DNA from: Pelecanus crispus
Lineage: Eukaryota > Chordata > Aves > Pelecaniformes > Pelecanidae
Reading direction: 5' to 3'
NCBI RefSeq assembly: GCF_030463565.1
Contig: NC_134643.1
Coordinates: 7,920,657 to 7,984,656 of the forward strand
DNA: 64,000 bases
The notes beneath the pieces are model-generated. The model ran no database searches and had not been told where the DNA came from. It saw only the letters and a program-made list of their open reading frames with translations. Shown here piece after piece: positions 48,917-59,570 of this stretch (its first letter is position 1; every line of letters starts with the position of its first letter). The position numbers and the translations under genes are program-made.

Positions 48917-48950
48917 AAAACAAACAAACAAACAAAAAACCAAACAAAAA
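48917..48950 (+). repeat. (CAAA)n simple repeat
   Basis: A short AAAC/CAAA microsatellite just upstream (in - sense) of the last exon of the PHYH pseudogene, within its acceptor region. Confidence 0.85.
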
Positions 48951-50300
48951 ATACTTAGAAGCCACCATCTTTGGATACAGTGTTTTCTGCTTATTCCTGG
49001 CATGAGCTTATCTCTTTGGCCATGTATTCAAAAAAATATCCATCAACTCATTCATTGTCTCTTCAAAGTCTCCGGTAGAAAAGTACAGACAGCACTAAAT
49101 GAAATAAAAAGCTACAAATCCCAATGCACAAAAGCACACTTGAAATAAGCCAAAAGGCTCATTGGATCGCTGTGGTATGCAGAGAAGACAGCACAGCTGG
49201 GTCCTGAATCAGCTGCGTCCTCCTATTCTTGCCCATCCAGTGAGGGTCACCTGCACAGCTGCTGGCCCACGTTTGCCCTGGCTGGGCTGGTTTGCACTGA
49301 ACGATACCAAGGTGCGTGGATGAAATCAATTTTGGCAGCTCAGAGGTGGGAATGGCGATGAGCAGAGCTGGAGGAGCAACCTACAGAGCTCCTCCGCTGC
49401 TTTCCAGAGACGTGAAGGGGCTGCCTGGAGAGAAAGGGCGCTTCTCCAGCACAGGCAGCAAGAAGCAGCCTTATCAGCTAAAAGGCCAAAAATTCTTGCT
49501 AGTTACAAGATATAGTCAAGATTTAAGACTACCACAAGGTCCGAGGCCGAAGTCACTTTATATTTTGCATGTCCTGATGTCTCGTTTGCTCCAGAGCTAT
49601 GATGAAGCAGGGGATGGAGGAACACCGTGTCTCCCTTCTCCATGACGACATGGACCCCAGGACTCTTCTCATCGTAATCCAGCGGCCCATGGAAAAAACT
49701 GATTGGCAGACCCTAGAAAACAAGACCGGAAATAGTTCAGTAAAATTAGAACACCACCTGTCTCTCAGTGTAGAAGAAGAGAGGCAAAGGCAGTTATTAC
49801 CTTTCTTGAAGGTAGGACATTCATACACCTGATGAAGAGTCCGCATGTTCGCCTACAAGCCTCTGGCAGAGTACAGTTTCTGAACAACCCTTCATCTTCC
49901 CAGAAATCATGCACTTTATTAACTGTTTCTTCAGACTGAACAACGTTGGGTCTGTGGATCTCGTCTCTCATTATCAGAACTCCCGGTGGATTCATCTCCT
50001 TGTTACAGATCCTCACAAACTTCTTCCTGCACAGCAGAGGGAAGCGGAGAAGCCAGAGCACATTTTAGCCATGTGCAGCCAGATTACTCTCCTCAAAGAC
50101 ACTGTTGCTCCAGAGGAAGGTATCCAGCAACACCACGCACATCCATGTTGGGAGAGTCCAGCTTCATCCAGCTTCCCAGAGCTCCCTCGGGATGCTGCTG
50201 CACACAGGAGCCCCAGCACCTTTGGCAAGTGCCCTGTACCTGAAGCGCTCAATGTCTTCGTCAGAAATGAGCTTCTTAATGAGCAGATACCCGTTGTCTT

Positions 50301-50669
50301 CATAGAATCATAGAATCATAGAATCGTTTAGGTTGGAAAAGACCTTTAAGATCATCCAGTCCAACCATTAACCTACACTACCGAGTCTACTCTAAGCCAG
50401 TCAAGGGTAGACTAGACTAAACCATGTCCCAAAGTGCCACATCTACCCGTTTTTTGAACACTTCCAGGGATGGGGATTCCACCACCTCTCTGGGCAGCCT
50501 GTTCCAATGCTTGACCACCCTTTCCGTAAAGAAATTTTTCCTAATTTCCAACCTAAACCTCCCCTGGCGCAGCTTAAGCCCATTTCCTCTTGTCCTATCG
50601 CTAACTACATGGGAGAAGAGACCAACACCCACCTCACTACACCCTCCTTTCAGGTAGTTGTAGAGAGCG
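50301..50669 (-). mobile_element. CR1 LINE, 5'-truncated, inserted in a PHYH pseudogene exon
   Basis: On the - strand the element starts about CGCTCTCTACAACTACCTG and carries the CR1 C-terminal coding tail ([12 protein letters not shown]...[16 protein letters not shown]). It ends TTTAAGGTCTTTTCCAACC (read + as GGTTGGAAAAGACCTTTAA) followed by three ATTCTATG units. The octamer array runs directly into the exon sequence AAGACAACGGGTATC. The 5' junction also falls at TTCTAT of the exon, so TTCTAT flanks both ends. Sequence is close to the CR1 at 56139-56440, indicating the same subfamily. Confidence 0.95.
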
Positions 50670-50718
50670 ATAGAACTGTCTTTGCTTTGTGGTGAGGACA
50701 TCGTTGTCCAGGGTATAG

Positions 50719-50900
50719 CTGAGACACAGAGGAGGAGCACGTTAGTAGGGCCGGGCAGAGCACCGGGAGCGGCGTCGGCGAGAGCCGGCAGGAGGACGGT
50801 GCCGAGCCGGGGATCGGTGGCTGCCGGGGAGAGGCGGGTGGCTCCAGCCGGCATCCGGGGGAGAATCCGCGAGAAACCCTCCCCACAGCCGACATCAAGG
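50719..50900 (-). other. GC-rich block upstream of PHYH pseudogene exon; possible 5' exon remnant
   Basis: This is a GC-rich island within AT-rich DNA. On - it starts after a good acceptor-like TTATTTTCTTCCAG and is followed by a perfect branch-point-like TACTAAC and CTCCTCTGTGTCTCAG before the YTLDN exon. One - frame has an ATG with [10 protein letters not shown], faintly like the PTS2 peroxisomal signal region of PHYH (RLx5HL), with the histidine position replaced. The match is weak and no donor fits well. It could be a remnant first exon or its CpG promoter. Confidence 0.3.
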
Positions 50901-53900
50901 GCACCTGGAAGAAAATAATTAAAATTAGGTAGGAATTGAAATTCAATGTTTGATTTTTGATTTTTGTATGAACAAAGATACAATTTACCGAAACATCTGT
51001 GGCTGAGCAGCAGCATGAGCTGCTGTTGGAGCAGGAGCAGTTATCTGGGATATCAATTAAGGAATATACACTCAGGCACAACAGAGTACGCAAACGTTAC
51101 TGCAGAGATATGAGACCCCTCCCAATGCCTCACAGGGAAAGCACACAGAAAGGAAACCTCCAATTCATTTTAATGAGTTTAAACAAACACGACTGCGTTC
51201 TGCTAGGCAGAGAGAGCACAGTCTCACCCACAGGACAGTCACCCCCCCTTGCTAATGAGGCCTCACAACAGCTTTGTGCATGGTATTGAAGCTTCACCCA
51301 AAGAAAGTTTAAACCTTACCTGGTGAAGTCACACGAGGTGTGAGCGTGGACACAGCCCATGCACACAAATGCAGCCGGTAGTGGCGAGTCAGAGGAAAGC
51401 GAAGGGGGTGAGAGGAGCAGCCGAGGCGGGGAGATGTAAGAAGGGAAAAGCTCAGGGGAGAGCGAGGAGGACAAGGCACGTGCAGGGTGGAAGCCCTCAG
51501 TGAGAGCAGGGTGGGAAGCACCGCAGCAGGTCTCGGAGCTGGGGATGCCCGTACGGAGGGCACTGCTGTGCCAGGCTCAGTGGGAGGTAAATGCTTCACC
51601 CCATGCTTCAGGTCCCAGTTTTAGTGGAAATGGGACTCACAGCGGCTCAGGTTCTCCAGATGTCCAGGGCGCTGCTCCTACCCGCAAAATCTCCATGAGG
51701 GTCTTTCCCCTTCTCTTCAGGCATCACAGCACTGGTGGAGACACAGGCGCTGGTTGAACCCCAGCTCTGCTGCCCTCCTCAGCGCACCCCCACCTCCCAG
51801 AATGGGGGGATGATGGACAAGTCCACCTAGAGCTGGACCCTGTTTTAATACCTTCCTCCTGGGCTTTGCAGCGCCTCTTCCTCTCACTGCTCTCACTGGT
51901 TTTGCTCTTGCCACCTTGCAACGCTCAAAGGACAAGTTTGGGTTGCTTGGACAACTGAAACAAGAGGTACACAGGCTGGGAAGGAGCTGCCACCTCCAGC
52001 TGCTCATTTTGGTGAAGATGTGGAGTATTTAAACTTTTCCCTTCCCCTCACACACACCCTTTTGAGAATAAGGTATTCACAGGCATGTTAGCGAACCAAG
52101 CAGGCAATATAATACTTGGGTAGACTCAGAAGCAAACAAACGCTTTTGGAGAGACTGGCACAGCAAGGTTCAAGATTCAAATAACTTCATTTATTGTTTG
52201 CAGGACGCGGGGGAACATTGTTAAATTTTTTTTTAAAAAAAGGCCTTTGTTCTAACAAGCCATTTTCAGTTTCCCAAATCCATCTCTCTCCCCCTGGTTC
52301 CTGTGCTCTTCAGGAGAAACTCCTTCAACAGAAACCTGCAAAGGAGCCAGGAAATCCAGACTTCTCCATACAACCTCCTCACCCCAGCCATCCAAGAAAA
52401 AGACAGACGTCAACCTGGGAAAGTCAAACTCTCAAATAACACAGCAAGTAAGCTTCCTTGTGTGCTTGCAGTTTGAGGCAAGCCGCCAAGTGCAAATGCT
52501 GCTTTTCCTCCCAGCTCAGTCCAGAGCTGCAGATGAATTCACAGGTGTTAAGAGCAAAGGCCTTGCAAAGCCAACTGTGAATGTGGCTTTTTCTCCATTA
52601 ACACCTTTTCATTGGTGAGAGAGGAGGCTGGGGATACCAAGTGCAGCACTCTTTGCTTTCTGACATCAAGCATCCAAGAAACATCTCCAGGATCCTCCAT
52701 GCCCCATTTCAGGCTGTGGGAGAAGACCGTGCCTTGTGCTATCCAGGTCACAACATGGCCAATGGGGAGACCACTGCTGCTTTCCGCTCACCCCCCTCCT
52801 CCCTTTCCAACCCTACCCCAGATCAGAAAGGATACAGGAGCACGGGCCGCACCCAGCCATAGGGATAAGCACCACAGGACAGCGTCCAGCCAAGTGGTTG
52901 GGTTTGGCTTTTCCATGATGACTTTGATGGTGAGGAGACAGCACCAAGAGCCCAGCTTGCCACCCAGCACCTATAAGGTCTGCACAGCGCTTGGGGCAGA
53001 GCTCAACCGCGGCACGTGCAGTGTCGGGATGATGGTCCCCAGGTGCCGTCTGCTCCTCTTCACCTCCCCGGCACATGGGCTGGCACCTGTGCATGCCCAG
53101 GAGCCTCTCAAGAAGCTGTGGGTCTCACCACCCTGGCTGGGTGAGGGGCAGGAGTGAAGGAACAGGAAGGTTTGGAACAGGAAGGCTTGTTGCTAGAGGC
53201 TGGGAAGTTGGTGGGGAAAGTTCAAGCATGCTTCTACATGCTTCCTCTCCTGTACTCTGCTCATTCACAGCTGCCAGCAGATGCCGTGATGGCTGTGAGG
53301 ACACAGCCAACAAGCATGCAGAACCCAGCGCCTGGCGTGCTCAGTCACGCACCACATCTGTGCTGGCACGGGTGGTTTGCTAAGTTAAACAACATGATGG
53401 CTCCCGTCCTCCAAGAGTGCCCTGATGGGAAAGAAAAAGCCTGAAGGGGAAATCCTGGAGTAAGGAGAGAAGGAAAGTCAAGCTAGCTTAAAAATGGGGA
53501 GCTGCAAACAGAGGTTGCAAAGGCCTTGTATTCCTCTCAAGTTGGGACATGCTTAAAAATTATATATTCAACGTACACTGTCCTTAGCAGTGCACTTAGT
53601 ACTCTCATCTGCCTCCATTAACTCCATGAGTGATGTCTGAGAGGACATAAATACTGACATTGAATATGGATCCATAACAGACCTGCAACACAGTTCAGAA
53701 AATGATTTTTCATGTCTTTGCATATGTCCCCTATTGCCACTGCACTGTAGAGCCTCACCACTTCTGCAAAGTGGACTTCAGCCCCACCATGTCACGGTTC
53801 AGACTAGCTTGCACCATCAGTGTGCCAGTCAGTTCATCCTCACTTTTCCCTCAAGCTCTATGTTGTGATGCTACCGAAAGGCAGGGTTTGTCCTGCTGGA

Positions 53901-54169
53901 ATTTGTGGTCCCTGTGTCTTTCCTCTCTCCCTGGGCTGCCTTCACAGCCCACGGGTGAAGGCACTTGCTGCAGGAGGGAAGGTGGAGGTACGGCTCTTGC
54001 TGCAAGGACCAGGAGTGGATTGAATGCAGCACATCCTCATTATGAACTGGGGTCAGCTTTCCTTCAGTCTCTTCCGACTCCAGAAAAGGTGGAGGCCACA
54101 GGCTGAACTCTGTCCTTCTTTTGGCAGGGCTCTTCCTTTTTTTTCACATGACCTTTTCACAGGTTAACC

Positions 54170-54191
54170 AAAAAAAAAAAAAAAAAAAAAA
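54170..54191 (+). repeat. Poly(A) run
   Basis: Twenty-two consecutive A. No retroposed cDNA was recognised beside it and no target-site duplication was identified, so it is recorded only as a homopolymer. Confidence 0.9.
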
Positions 54192-54319
54192 TCCCCTTTC
54201 TGATGGAAATACCTTGACACTTTGGGATTACAAAAATCATTGAGGGATGGGCAGTGTGTTTGGGAACAGCACTCAGGTTCCTGCACTTGTTCTTCATAGG
54301 GCCACGGCACACTGGGCAG

Positions 54320-55330
54320 GTTTCCTTCTGAAAAAAAATAAGCTTGTGGCAGCAGGTGCCTTGGTTAATTATTGCTTTTCCTCTCCTCCTCCCTTTCCTG
54401 CTGCCGTGGTGGTAATTCAAAGGAGAAGAGTGAGTTTGGACCTGAAGGCTGATAAGGTAAGACCTTGCAGCTCTCCTGTGGCCGCAGCTCCCTCTGCAGT
54501 CACCTCCCTGACATGCCCAAATCAGCTGCACTGTACTGCCAGGAAACCAAACCTTAAGAAATACATGGTTTTTGTGGTTTTGGTTTTAATCCAAAAAGTG
54601 CAGTTTTGGAGAGTGAGGTGAATTTCTGGTGCTGAATTTCCACTGGTGGGGCACGTGCTTTGGAAACCTGTGATTGCAGAATCTCTGCTGGCTGGGATGG
54701 GTGGGAAGAGGAACAAGAAAGCACTTACCAGGCAGGTCCCTCACACAGGAGGTCACATTCACATGAACCGATGAAGCAGCATTTGGACTCCAGCCCTTGC
54801 TCAAATATCCTGTGAGGAAGTGCTTGTAGATCCTTACTCTGCCAGGGACATGGTCCTGCACCCATGAGCGTGTAGCTTTGCTGAGAAGGAGCCAAGAAGC
54901 GCTGCTGGATCCGGCTCTGCCCAGGGTCATTTCAGGGGCAAGGATCAGACTCCTTGGCATTGCTAGGATGCAGCTGAGCTGGCCTTGCACACGGTCGAGG
55001 GGAGCTTGCCTAATCTTAGCCCTCCCCAGGCTCTGCAGTATCCTCAACCTGTTGTAGGAAGGAGCGAGGGCATGAGTCTCTCATCTGGTGGGAAAACTGC
55101 TGAGTTTAGATGGTCTGCGAGGTCTTTGATGGGTTTGTTCTTCTGAAAGAGGAAATTTAAGCCTAGACCCATAGGCAGAGATGTGCGAATTTTGAAAAAC
55201 AAAGCCAAAGTTCTTCCTTTCCTCCTCCCTCCCAGCCATAGTAAGAGAAATTCAGAGACTGGAAACTCTGGGAATCTGATGGACACCTGTAGCTCTTCCC
55301 TGTGGTCACAGCTCCCTCTGCAGTCAACTC
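54320..55330 (+). repeat. Possible diverged local duplication (54320-54510 and 55130-55330)
   Basis: Two roughly 200-bp blocks share collinear words: TTCTGAAA; TTTCCTCTCCTCCTCCCTTT versus CTTTCCTCCTCCCTCCC; and most clearly CTCTCCTGTGGCCGCAGCTC versus CTTCCCTGTGGTCACAGCTC, each followed by CCTCTGCAGTCA. Similarity between these words is low. It may be an old direct duplication or two copies of an unrecognised repeat. Confidence 0.4.
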
Positions 55331-56138
55331 AGCTACACCAATAATGCCAGACAGTGAAGTCTCTCCACGAATCCTGTGTCATGAACCAGATGGGATACTC
55401 TAAGTCCTCACAAAAATCCCAAGGAGAACACCAGCTAGGGTATGAGCCAGAGCTCAGCAAAGTCAACAGAGGAGCCTCCAAGTCACTGGAAATCATTCAC
55501 TTGTGCCCATGCAGCAAGCAAAGACCAGGCTACGAAGGTCCAAGTCTAGAGAGGCGTCATGGCAGGTCTCCCCAAGAGCAGGACCAGTGCCAGGGTTATA
55601 TAGAGGGCATGGGAAGAGAGGCAGGAACCAGGATACTCAAAATCACCCACTGAGCTGGGCTGGAAGTCTGTCCTAAAGTCTCCCCCTTGTCAGTCTTCTT
55701 GGTGTTGTGGTCAAACCAGAGGCTACTGAGAGGATATGTCTGTCTCCAGGTAGGAACCACAGCCCGGACACGTCACCATACCATCAATGTTTAGCACCAA
55801 TGCAATAACTGTGCTCAAACCTTACCTCGTTTATAAAGCATAGAAACAAACGAGAAAACCCATGGATGCTGCAGGAAAAGGAAGAAACACAAACCCCTCC
55901 TCTGCATTTCGTTGTCATGTATGAAACGACTGCATCAGCTTCGACTTGCAGACGCTTGTCTAGGCAGTCCACCGTTGAGCCTTGTGGGCTGAGGACAGGA
56001 CTGCGTCTGATCTCCTGTCTCGCTGAGTGACCTCCCGAGCTGCAGGAAAGCAGAGCAGAAGGAGCCACAAGAGCCCCCCAGTGCAGCCTTTGGTGCTGTT
56101 TTGGCACCTTCTTTGGGAGGAAGGGAGGAGTGGAAAAG

Positions 56139-56440
56139 AATCATAGAATCATAGAATTGTTTAGGTTGGAAAAAGACCTTTAAGATCATCCAGTCCAACC
56201 ATTAACCTACACTACCGAGTCTACTCTAAGCCAATCAAGGGTAGACTAGACTAAACCATGTCCCCAAGTGCCACGTCTACCCGTTTTTTGAACACTTCCA
56301 GGGATGGTGACTCCACCACCTCTCTGGGCAGCCTGGTCCAATTCTTGACCACCCTTTCCGTAAAGAAATTTTTCCTAATTTCCAACCTAAACCTCCCCTG
56401 GCGCAGCTTAAGCCCATTTCCTATCATCCTACGAGAGGAC
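56139..56440 (-). mobile_element. CR1 LINE 3' fragment, 5'-truncated
   Basis: On + it begins AATCATAGAATCATAGAATT and continues GTTTAGGTTGGAAAAAGACC, which is the reverse complement of a CR1 3' end. It carries the same subfamily-specific internal segment (CTACTCTAAGCCAATCAAGG, then GTAGACTAGACTAAACCATG) as the element at 50301-50669. It lies about 60 bp beyond the duplication boundary downstream of PHYH. No target-site duplication is evident. Confidence 0.95.
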
Positions 56441-56496
56441 TGAGGAGAGCTGAGAGAGAGCTGAGGATCGCACTGGGGTATGCAATGACTACCCAC

Positions 56497-59400
56497 TGCC
56501 AGAATTTCTGAGCGGCAGAAATAATACAACACAGCCTTCAAACACAGTTTTGTTCTAATTTAATCTGTATTCAAAAAAATAAATTCTGAAAGCAAAAGAA
56601 TCTTTCAGAAAGCAAGAAAAAACATTGTGAAAGGCGGGAGGATCATTTCAGTGCACATCGCTCCACCCTGCCACCAGTGCATCCTGAGTAGCACCCAACG
56701 GGGCACCCAGCCGCATCCCTGACCTGGCAGCACCAAAAGGCACCTTTTCCCAGACCCACCAGCCACAAAGGAAGGCTCCCTCATTTCACACAGCCTTGGA
56801 TCAGTTTTGCAAGGCCAACAGGAGGCTGGTTTGCTGGCCCAATAGCTCCCAACCCTGTCAGCCACATATTTCACTTGTGCCAGCACTGCTCAGTAAGCTA
56901 TGATGCCACACCAGGCCATGTTTGAGGAACTCTACTAGCAATTATGTTCCAGCCCACCAGTCCCATTTTTTTATGTGAGTGGTTGCTGCTTCCCCTTTAT
57001 CCAGTTCCTTACGCTGTTGATTCTGCTGGTACCAATAGCCCCATCTTCATCAGCTGTACTAATGACTTCCCATGTGAGCTCATACTGAGGGCTTGTGTGA
57101 AACTGCTTCTTTTTATTTCTTTTGCGTAGAAAAGGAAGTTGGAAACATTAAAAAACATACCCTTGCATAACTTCTTTCATAAAATCTTGTGTTAGTATAG
57201 CATCATTCCAAAGGTATGTCATGTGAGAAACTTTTAAAAAATGAGAATGAAAACATCAAGAAAATCAATGTGTTCTTTCAAGACCTTAATTCTTCAATTG
57301 TCTAAGATAACCACAGCAAATCTCTGGTTTTCTAGGTTAGGTTTTCTTTGGCGTACATCAGCTGTTCAACCTCAGTGCAATTATTTTGTATTAGCATAAA
57401 ATGATTTTGCGATGCAGCATTTGGCTAAGTTACCAATACAGAGGTCAACAAAGCACATATAATTCTGTCTGCCGAGGCAGAGTCTGCGCTCTCTGATCAG
57501 AGAAGCTCATTCTCAGGCATGTGTTTTCCATCCTGCTCTTCAGAGGTTGTTCTACAGGTTAATTCTTTCCCCTTGCACAAGCCGTGCTCGGAAGTTCCAA
57601 ATATCCTTCAAAACAAAAAGGAGACAAAGGAAAATCCTCAAGGGCCAGCAAAAAGAGTGACCAGGATTCCACTTTACAGAGATGGAAATAGATACAGCAT
57701 TCTCAGCTTAGCTACCGACCCATAAAAACATACCAAAACACTTACTGGATATCCTTTCTATATCAAGAACCAAAATGCAGCCCTGACTAAGAAGGAGGTA
57801 CAACCTCCACCCCAGGAGACAGGTTGTTTGCAGGTGTGACACGGACTGCAAGATGCCCATGGTTCAATTCTGGAAGGTGGCAGAAGAGGAAACACGAGCA
57901 GCACAGAGAACATTACCCTTGCAGAAGCCACCCTCGCCTGCTTGTGCACACAGTGCCTGCCTTGTGCACCTTTGGGTGGTCAAAAAAGCTCGGCAACTGA
58001 CCACACCGTGCATACTACTGCTGATGAGCAAGTGATATTCCTTGTGCAGCAGAAAGCAGCAGGAAATAACGGATACGACTGCAAGCCCTTAGCCAGAAAT
58101 TAGGTGCTGGGCAGGCATCGCTGCAGACTGTAAAGCAGAGAAGACCACTGCTGTTTGCTTCACGGAGGTAAGTCTTGGGCAAGCTCCTACCTCTGTTTCC
58201 CTGTGTGAGGATTACTTAGTTCTTATCATTAGTCTTGTGAAGGTCAAATATAAGAGCTGGGCACTCCTCTGGGAAGAAGCTCCAACTCTGGTTAGAAAAA
58301 GCTTAAAGCTACATGAAAACACACAGACTCATCTGAGGCTTGTATGGGCACACACTCATTTCCACTGATGAGAAGGACAGAGCCCCACTAACGCATCGCT
58401 TCAGATTTCAGTGTCCCCCTAAGTAACTCCAGGAATCAAAAGTCCAGCAAGCTGTAACTTTACAGACAGCATGTAAGATCAGGCTTGCAAAACACAGCTG
58501 GACATCCCACCGTACCCAGGCACACTGTGGGAAAAAACCAAACCAAAACAAAAACCTCAAAGGTGAAAAAGAAGGTCCTCTCCTCCAGAATGCCCTAGAT
58601 ATTGTAGTATCTGTAAAATACATAAATGTTAAAAGAAAATCACTCTGCCCATTACATGTAGACTTTACTGCCTTGATACTGGCTGTGTACATGTTTGGGA
58701 ACTGCTGCAGATTAAGAAGTTCAGAACATTTCCAACCCAGTAACAAAGTGTATTTTTCTTTCAGTGGCTAAACCCCTGAAGAATTTAGATTTGCTTTCTG
58801 TCTGACACAATGGTTTCAGTTTTTCAGCAAGAGTCCATTACCCCCATTTTTTATGTTTTTGGAGGAAGATGTGTATCGCTGCTGACATACCTGCTGTAGC
58901 CTCAAGTCTAAACAACTGATGTAGGATTATATTTAACCAAAAAAACTCAGTCTACTATGCAGTCAGATGTGGCTACTTGTTTTAAAAGGCAAATCCATCT
59001 GCCATGATGAGGGGAAACCGTAAGAACTGTGGACATACAAACTGTGGACAGTTTGCACTGAATTTATTGCACCTTCTTATACTTGCAAATTCAGGGCAAG
59101 AGATGATCACATCTATTTACATCATGCAGTCCAAACATAACTGCAAATTGCTCTGGTTTAGACACATTCTGCACAACAAACCGTGCACCAGGAGATGCAG
59201 TGAAGGGCAAAGGTTGCATAGACTTCACCGTATTCCTGCCTTGCCATGCTAGCCCTCCCCAGTGGGGCGAAGTCCAGACCCCCTCAAACAGCGTGAGCAG
59301 CCTCAGAGCTGAGCCATCGCGACAGCAGAGCCTGCGGCTCCCCCTCCCTTAGGCTACAGCATCAGTCGCAGTCGCATAACGAAGTGCTGATCTAATCTCT

Positions 59401-59570
59401 ACCAACTCAGCCGGCACTGGAAGGGATCAAGGCGTGCTCACAAAACCCATTTTGACAAGCAGAGCTGGAGGAGGAACTTCTAAAGCTCAAGGGATGTGAA
59501 GGGGCTGCCCAGAGAGCAAGGCCGCTTCTCCAGCATAGCAAGAAGCAGCCTTATGAGCAAAAAGGCCCCC
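56497..59570 (-). repeat. Segmental duplication, copy B (PHYH 3' region)
   Basis: The partner of 48237-49490, containing the PHYH 3' UTR, last exon and adjoining intron. Copy B carries about 450 bp (roughly 56590-57040) with no counterpart in copy A, where flanking words TCAAAAGTAAAAATC and TCTTCATCAGCTG lie close together. It also has about 1.3 kb more intron between the last exon and 59455. Deletion in copy A is the simpler reading for the intron. The 450-bp block could be an insertion in B or a deletion in A. Confidence 0.8.
56540..57551 (-). other. PHYH: PHYH 3' UTR
   Basis: On the - strand after the PHYH stop there is AATAAA at 57117-57112 and a distal ATTAAA (56564-56559) beside AATACA (56571-56566). 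The distal position corresponds to the canonical AATAAA of the pseudogene copy, so B appears to have lost the canonical distal hexamer and may use the proximal one or ATTAAA. Confidence 0.5.

Larger units (their letters stand above)
48237..49490 (-). repeat. Segmental duplication, copy A (PHYH 3' region)
   Basis: This block is homologous to 56497-59570. Shared landmarks include CAGAATTTCTGA next to AGAAATAATACAACACAG at the outer edge, CTTCATCAGCTGTACTAATG, TTTTGTATTAGCATAAA, the last PHYH exon, and an intronic block at 49350-49490 matching 59455-59570. Copy A is shorter through several deletions. The sharp loss of similarity near 48236/56496 marks one duplication boundary just past the PHYH 3' end. 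Confidence 0.85.
48850..50718 (-). pseudogene. Phytanoyl-CoA dioxygenase (PHYH) tandem-duplicate pseudogene
   Basis: A decayed PHYH copy. In transcript order: an exon from 50718 ([16 protein letters not shown]) is interrupted by a CR1 at 50669-50301 and resumes at 50300-50240 (EDNGYLLIKKLISDEDIERF); exon 50026-49861 (KKFVRICNKE...FRNCTLPE); exon 49712-49572 ([10 protein letters not shown]...[15 protein letters not shown]); last exon 48903-48850 (GVWKKRAKVVQGKRINF, TAA). Several acceptors are intact. Missing compared with the 3' copy at 57552-63000: the exon with the HxD iron ligands (HQDLHYFPF), the FRK end carrying the 2-oxoglutarate arginine, and the exon ISCHFASSE...VELR. The exon corresponding to human YVECFTG is also absent. 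The exon ending CTLPE has lost its GT donor (GAG|GCTTG) and runs into DNA resembling the intron before the FHG exon. A stop occurs about 11 codons into the CR1. It cannot encode a working hydroxylase. A poly(A) signal lies at 48302-48297 (-). The 5' exon is uncertain. Confidence 0.9.
50901..56138. other. Spacer between PHYH copies; no gene recognised
   Basis: About 5.2 kb with many overlapping open frames of 60-180 codons on both strands, none with a recognisable domain. A donor-like CACCAG|GTAAGG lies on - near 51320, which could belong to a lost 5' exon of the pseudogene. An A-run of 22 sits at 54170-54191. Two diverged similar blocks are listed separately. Confidence 0.5.

Noticed and set aside
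50780-50910. A - frame reading [10 protein letters not shown], like methyltransferase motif I
   Set aside because: Only this one motif is present; no other methyltransferase motifs precede or follow it, and the block sits just upstream of a PHYH exon. A chance match in GC-rich DNA is more likely.
54170-54191. Poly(A) run as a sign of a processed pseudogene
   Set aside because: No cDNA-like sequence precedes it and no flanking duplication was found.
56251-56541. 96-codon open frame on - resembling a protein C terminus
   Set aside because: It is the CR1 reverse-transcriptase tail ([12 protein letters not shown]), already covered by the CR1 annotation; the same applies to 50417-51016.
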